Source: a bacterium (lineage in GTDB: Bacteria; Sumerlaeota; Sumerlaeia; UBA8349). From it: a DNA stretch of 6,718 bases. Below, one piece after another: positions 5,247-6,718 of the stretch (positions within the stretch are counted from its first letter, which is position 1; the number at the start of each line of letters is the position of its first letter). The position numbers were made by a program, and so were the translations under genes. Below the pieces are notes generated by a model, which searched no databases, had not been told where the DNA came from, and was given only the letters and a program-made list of their open reading frames with translations. Where the stretch lies: assembly GCA_013203855.1 (NCBI GenBank), contig JABMPG010000809.1:1-6718 (forward strand). The letters run 5' to 3'.

Positions 5247-5933
5247 CTAGATCGCCTGGGGCCTGCCATAGAGATTGCCGATCACGGGGAGCGGAAGACG
5301 GCGGAAGGCCAGAGCGGATTCGCACCCAGCCTGGGTGCCGCGCCAGCGTCCCCGGGTCTCGATAAGACGATTGTAGAAATCGCGCTTGTGAGGTTCGGTA
5401 AGCTGGGACACATGACATTGCATGGCCGCCATCACTTTCCCCATCTGCGCCGTCACGTCGACCAGATAATCCGGGTAAGGGATCGGCACATGGACCTCCC
5501 CAGAGACGATCAGCCCCGAACGGTGCCCCTCGCGATGCATCCCCGCCTTCTGGGCCCCATGCGCCACACAGCGCCCGAGAAGGCGATGGTCCGGATTGTA
5601 GTCGAACTCCGGATCATGGGTGACGATCAGATCAGGTTTCTCGCGCCGGATCGTTTCAGAGGCAACGCCGACAAGCTCGGGAAACTGCGCCTCACTAAGC
5701 GTCGCGTCCACATAATCGAGAGCCTCGTATTCGACGCCGAGATGCCCGCACGCCTGAGCAAACTCCCGACGCCGTTCCGACGAAGCCCCGCACAGGACCT
5801 GAACAAAAACCCGCCCTCCCGCCTCCGCAAGACGGGCGAGAAGCCCCCCGCAAACAATAGTCTCATCATCGCAATGGGCAAGCACACAGAGAGTAACAGT
5901 CTGAGCCGGCTCTCGCAGTATCTGGTCCAGCAT
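5247..5933 (-). CDS. PIG-L/LmbE-family N-acetylglucosaminide deacetylase
   Basis: A 228-residue protein of normal length for this zinc-dependent deacetylase family (BshB, MshB, PIG-L). Motif 1 is AHCDDETIVCGG (19-30), giving His20, Asp22, Asp23 and Glu24. The family norm is AHPDDE, so Cys21 replaces the proline. The second metal motif is NPDHR (113-117) with His116. A later CHVSQ (173-177) matches the conserved H-x-SQ segment. The expected reaction is removal of acetate from a GlcNAc glycoside; the substrate could be the product of the next gene. The ATG at 5933 is preferred, with AAAGGA six nt upstream. A GTG at 5963, four nt after another AAAGGAG, would add ten residues. The gene follows DUF362 by 108 bp, a gap holding a TATATT (5981-5976) with no good -35 and a small GGAAG/CTTCC dyad (5996-6010), so separate transcription is possible but unproven. 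Confidence 0.87.
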   Translation of the reverse strand: MLDQILREPAQTVTLCVLAHCDDETIVCGGLLARLAEAGGRVFVQVLCGASSERRREFAQACGHLGVEYEALDYVDATLSEAQFPELVGVASETIRREKPDLIVTHDPEFDYNPDHRLLGRCVAHGAQKAGMHREGHRSGLIVSGEVHVPIPYPDYLVDVTAQMGKVMAAMQCHVSQLTEPHKRDFYNRLIETRGRWRGTQAGCESALAFRRLPLPVIGNLYGRPQAI

Positions 5934-6041
5934 CGGCTTTCCTTTCGAACGTCCCTGGTACACGCGGCTCCTTTAAATATAGCGCAATGCAAACCGGAAG
6001 AAAAGCTTCCTGATCCGAAGAGCCACCACGGGATCTGGACC

Positions 6042-6718
6042 CTAGCCTCGCCCTCGCCACGCCTCGGCTCGCGCGGAAACCAGGTAAAAGACCTGCCGGA
6101 CCACACTTTTCACCACGCGGGGCAAAGTGAAATTGATGGGCGAGAATCTCGCGACCTGAACATAGTCCGTCAGCCGCAGGTCAGCGATAGCGTCGCCCAA
6201 AACCTCGATCCGGTCGAGATCCTGACAACCGTATCCCATCTGCCGCGCCGCTTCCATATAGGGCACCGTGGCCGGATCGACCCCCACCAAATCCAGCACG
6301 ACGCGGTCGACCGCCACCGGATCCCCCGACGCGGCCAGAAATTCACCGGGGCGCGGATCGCCCGTTGTAGGCCCGTGCCGTTCCAGGACGACGATCCCGT
6401 CGGCGATCGTGAGCGCCGGCTTCAGGTAACGGGCAATCGCCACAAGCAGACGCCCGAAGCGAACCGGGTCTTCACCGTTGCGGAAGTGAAACACAGCCTT
6501 GCGCTTGCCCGAAACCGCGCCAAAAAGATTCTTCACACCCAGCGACATCCCCATCTGAACGTGGGTCTTGATCTTGGGAAGATTAATGATGACATCCGCA
6601 TCAAGGGCCAGGGCCGACAACGGCACCCGCGGAAAGGGAGAATCCTCTCCGACCCGACAGACACGAGGACGCCTCGCAAGATCGCGAATCTCAATCCCCA
6701 GATCCAGCGCCACATGCC
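6042..6718 (-). CDS. DUF362-domain protein (5' end beyond the window)
   Basis: At least 224 residues are visible, and the reading frame is still open at the window edge, so the true start lies outside. Hallmarks of DUF362 are ADVIINLPKIKTHVQMG (about 39-55 from the first GTG in view) and GVKNLFGAVSGKRKAVFH (59-76). They are followed by ALTIADGIVVLERHGPTTGDP (in two parts, 100-109 and 110-120) and SGDPVAVDRVVLDLVG (129-144). The biochemical function of this family is not established. Many members carry a ferredoxin-like 4Fe-4S segment; no CxxCxxC cluster is visible here. The C-terminus ends in a hydrophobic then basic tail (VRQVFYLVSARAEAWRGRG). It is the first gene in view of the co-directional run leading to PIG-L and GT4. 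Confidence 0.85.
   Translation of the reverse strand, partial: HVALDLGIEIRDLARRPRVCRVGEDSPFPRVPLSALALDADVIINLPKIKTHVQMGMSLGVKNLFGAVSGKRKAVFHFRNGEDPVRFGRLLVAIARYLKPALTIADGIVVLERHGPTTGDPRPGEFLAASGDPVAVDRVVLDLVGVDPATVPYMEAARQMGYGCQDLDRIEVLGDAIADLRLTDYVQVARFSPINFTLPRVVKSVVRQVFYLVSARAEAWRGRG

Noticed and set aside
5976..6010. TATATT and the small GGAAG/CTTCC dyad between DUF362 and PIG-L
   Set aside because: The -35 at suitable spacing is poor (TTTTCT), the stem is 5 bp, and no T-run follows, so neither a promoter nor a terminator is supported well enough.

Overview
The window is gene-dense bacterial DNA of moderately high GC. It carries one small gene on the + strand and a long run of co-directional genes on the - strand. 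Nothing identifies the species. The gene content (an IS66-type element, an SGNH hydrolase with an N-terminal beta-rich region, a BshA-like glycosyltransferase next to a PIG-L deacetylase, a DUF362 protein) fits an environmental bacterium with a large genome, for example a Planctomycetota or Hydrogenedentota-like lineage. That placement is an inference and is weak.

Layout on the + axis: 1-208 holds a sigma70-like promoter (90-119) and leader for a predicted four-helix protein (209-685). Six bases later the - strand gene run ends with an SGNH/GDSL-type hydrolase (692-1879). Reading the - strand 5' to 3' (right to left), the run is: DUF362 protein (partial, cut by the window edge, ends at 6042), PIG-L/LmbE deacetylase (5933-5247), GT4 glycosyltransferase resembling BshA (5226-4072), a degraded IS66-type element B (4050-3644), a PMI-like cupin enzyme (3497-2271), a second degraded IS66-type element A (2274-1898), and the SGNH hydrolase (1879-692).

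The most notable feature is the block 1898-4050. It consists of two internally deleted IS66-type elements in the same orientation, each with recognisable terminal inverted repeats and a dead N-terminal tnpC fragment, flanking a complete cupin gene. The two outer ends of the block abut a perfect 8-bp direct repeat, CCTTTCCT, at 1890-1897 and 4051-4058. Eight bp is the target-duplication length known for the IS66 family. I read this as a composite, non-autonomous cargo transposon that inserted between the glycosyltransferase and hydrolase genes. Removing the block and one repeat copy restores a 31-bp intergenic spacer with a good Shine-Dalgarno sequence, so the ancestral order was probably DUF362 - PIG-L - GT4 - SGNH. 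The insertion hit that Shine-Dalgarno sequence, and the target duplication left it intact.

Functionally, the PIG-L and GT4 pair resembles the BshB/BshA pair of bacillithiol synthesis: glycosyl transfer, then deacetylation of the GlcNAc product. It could equally make another deacetylated amino-sugar glycoside. The cupin has its own likely promoter and RBS inside the transposon, so it looks like a self-contained cargo gene rather than an original operon member.
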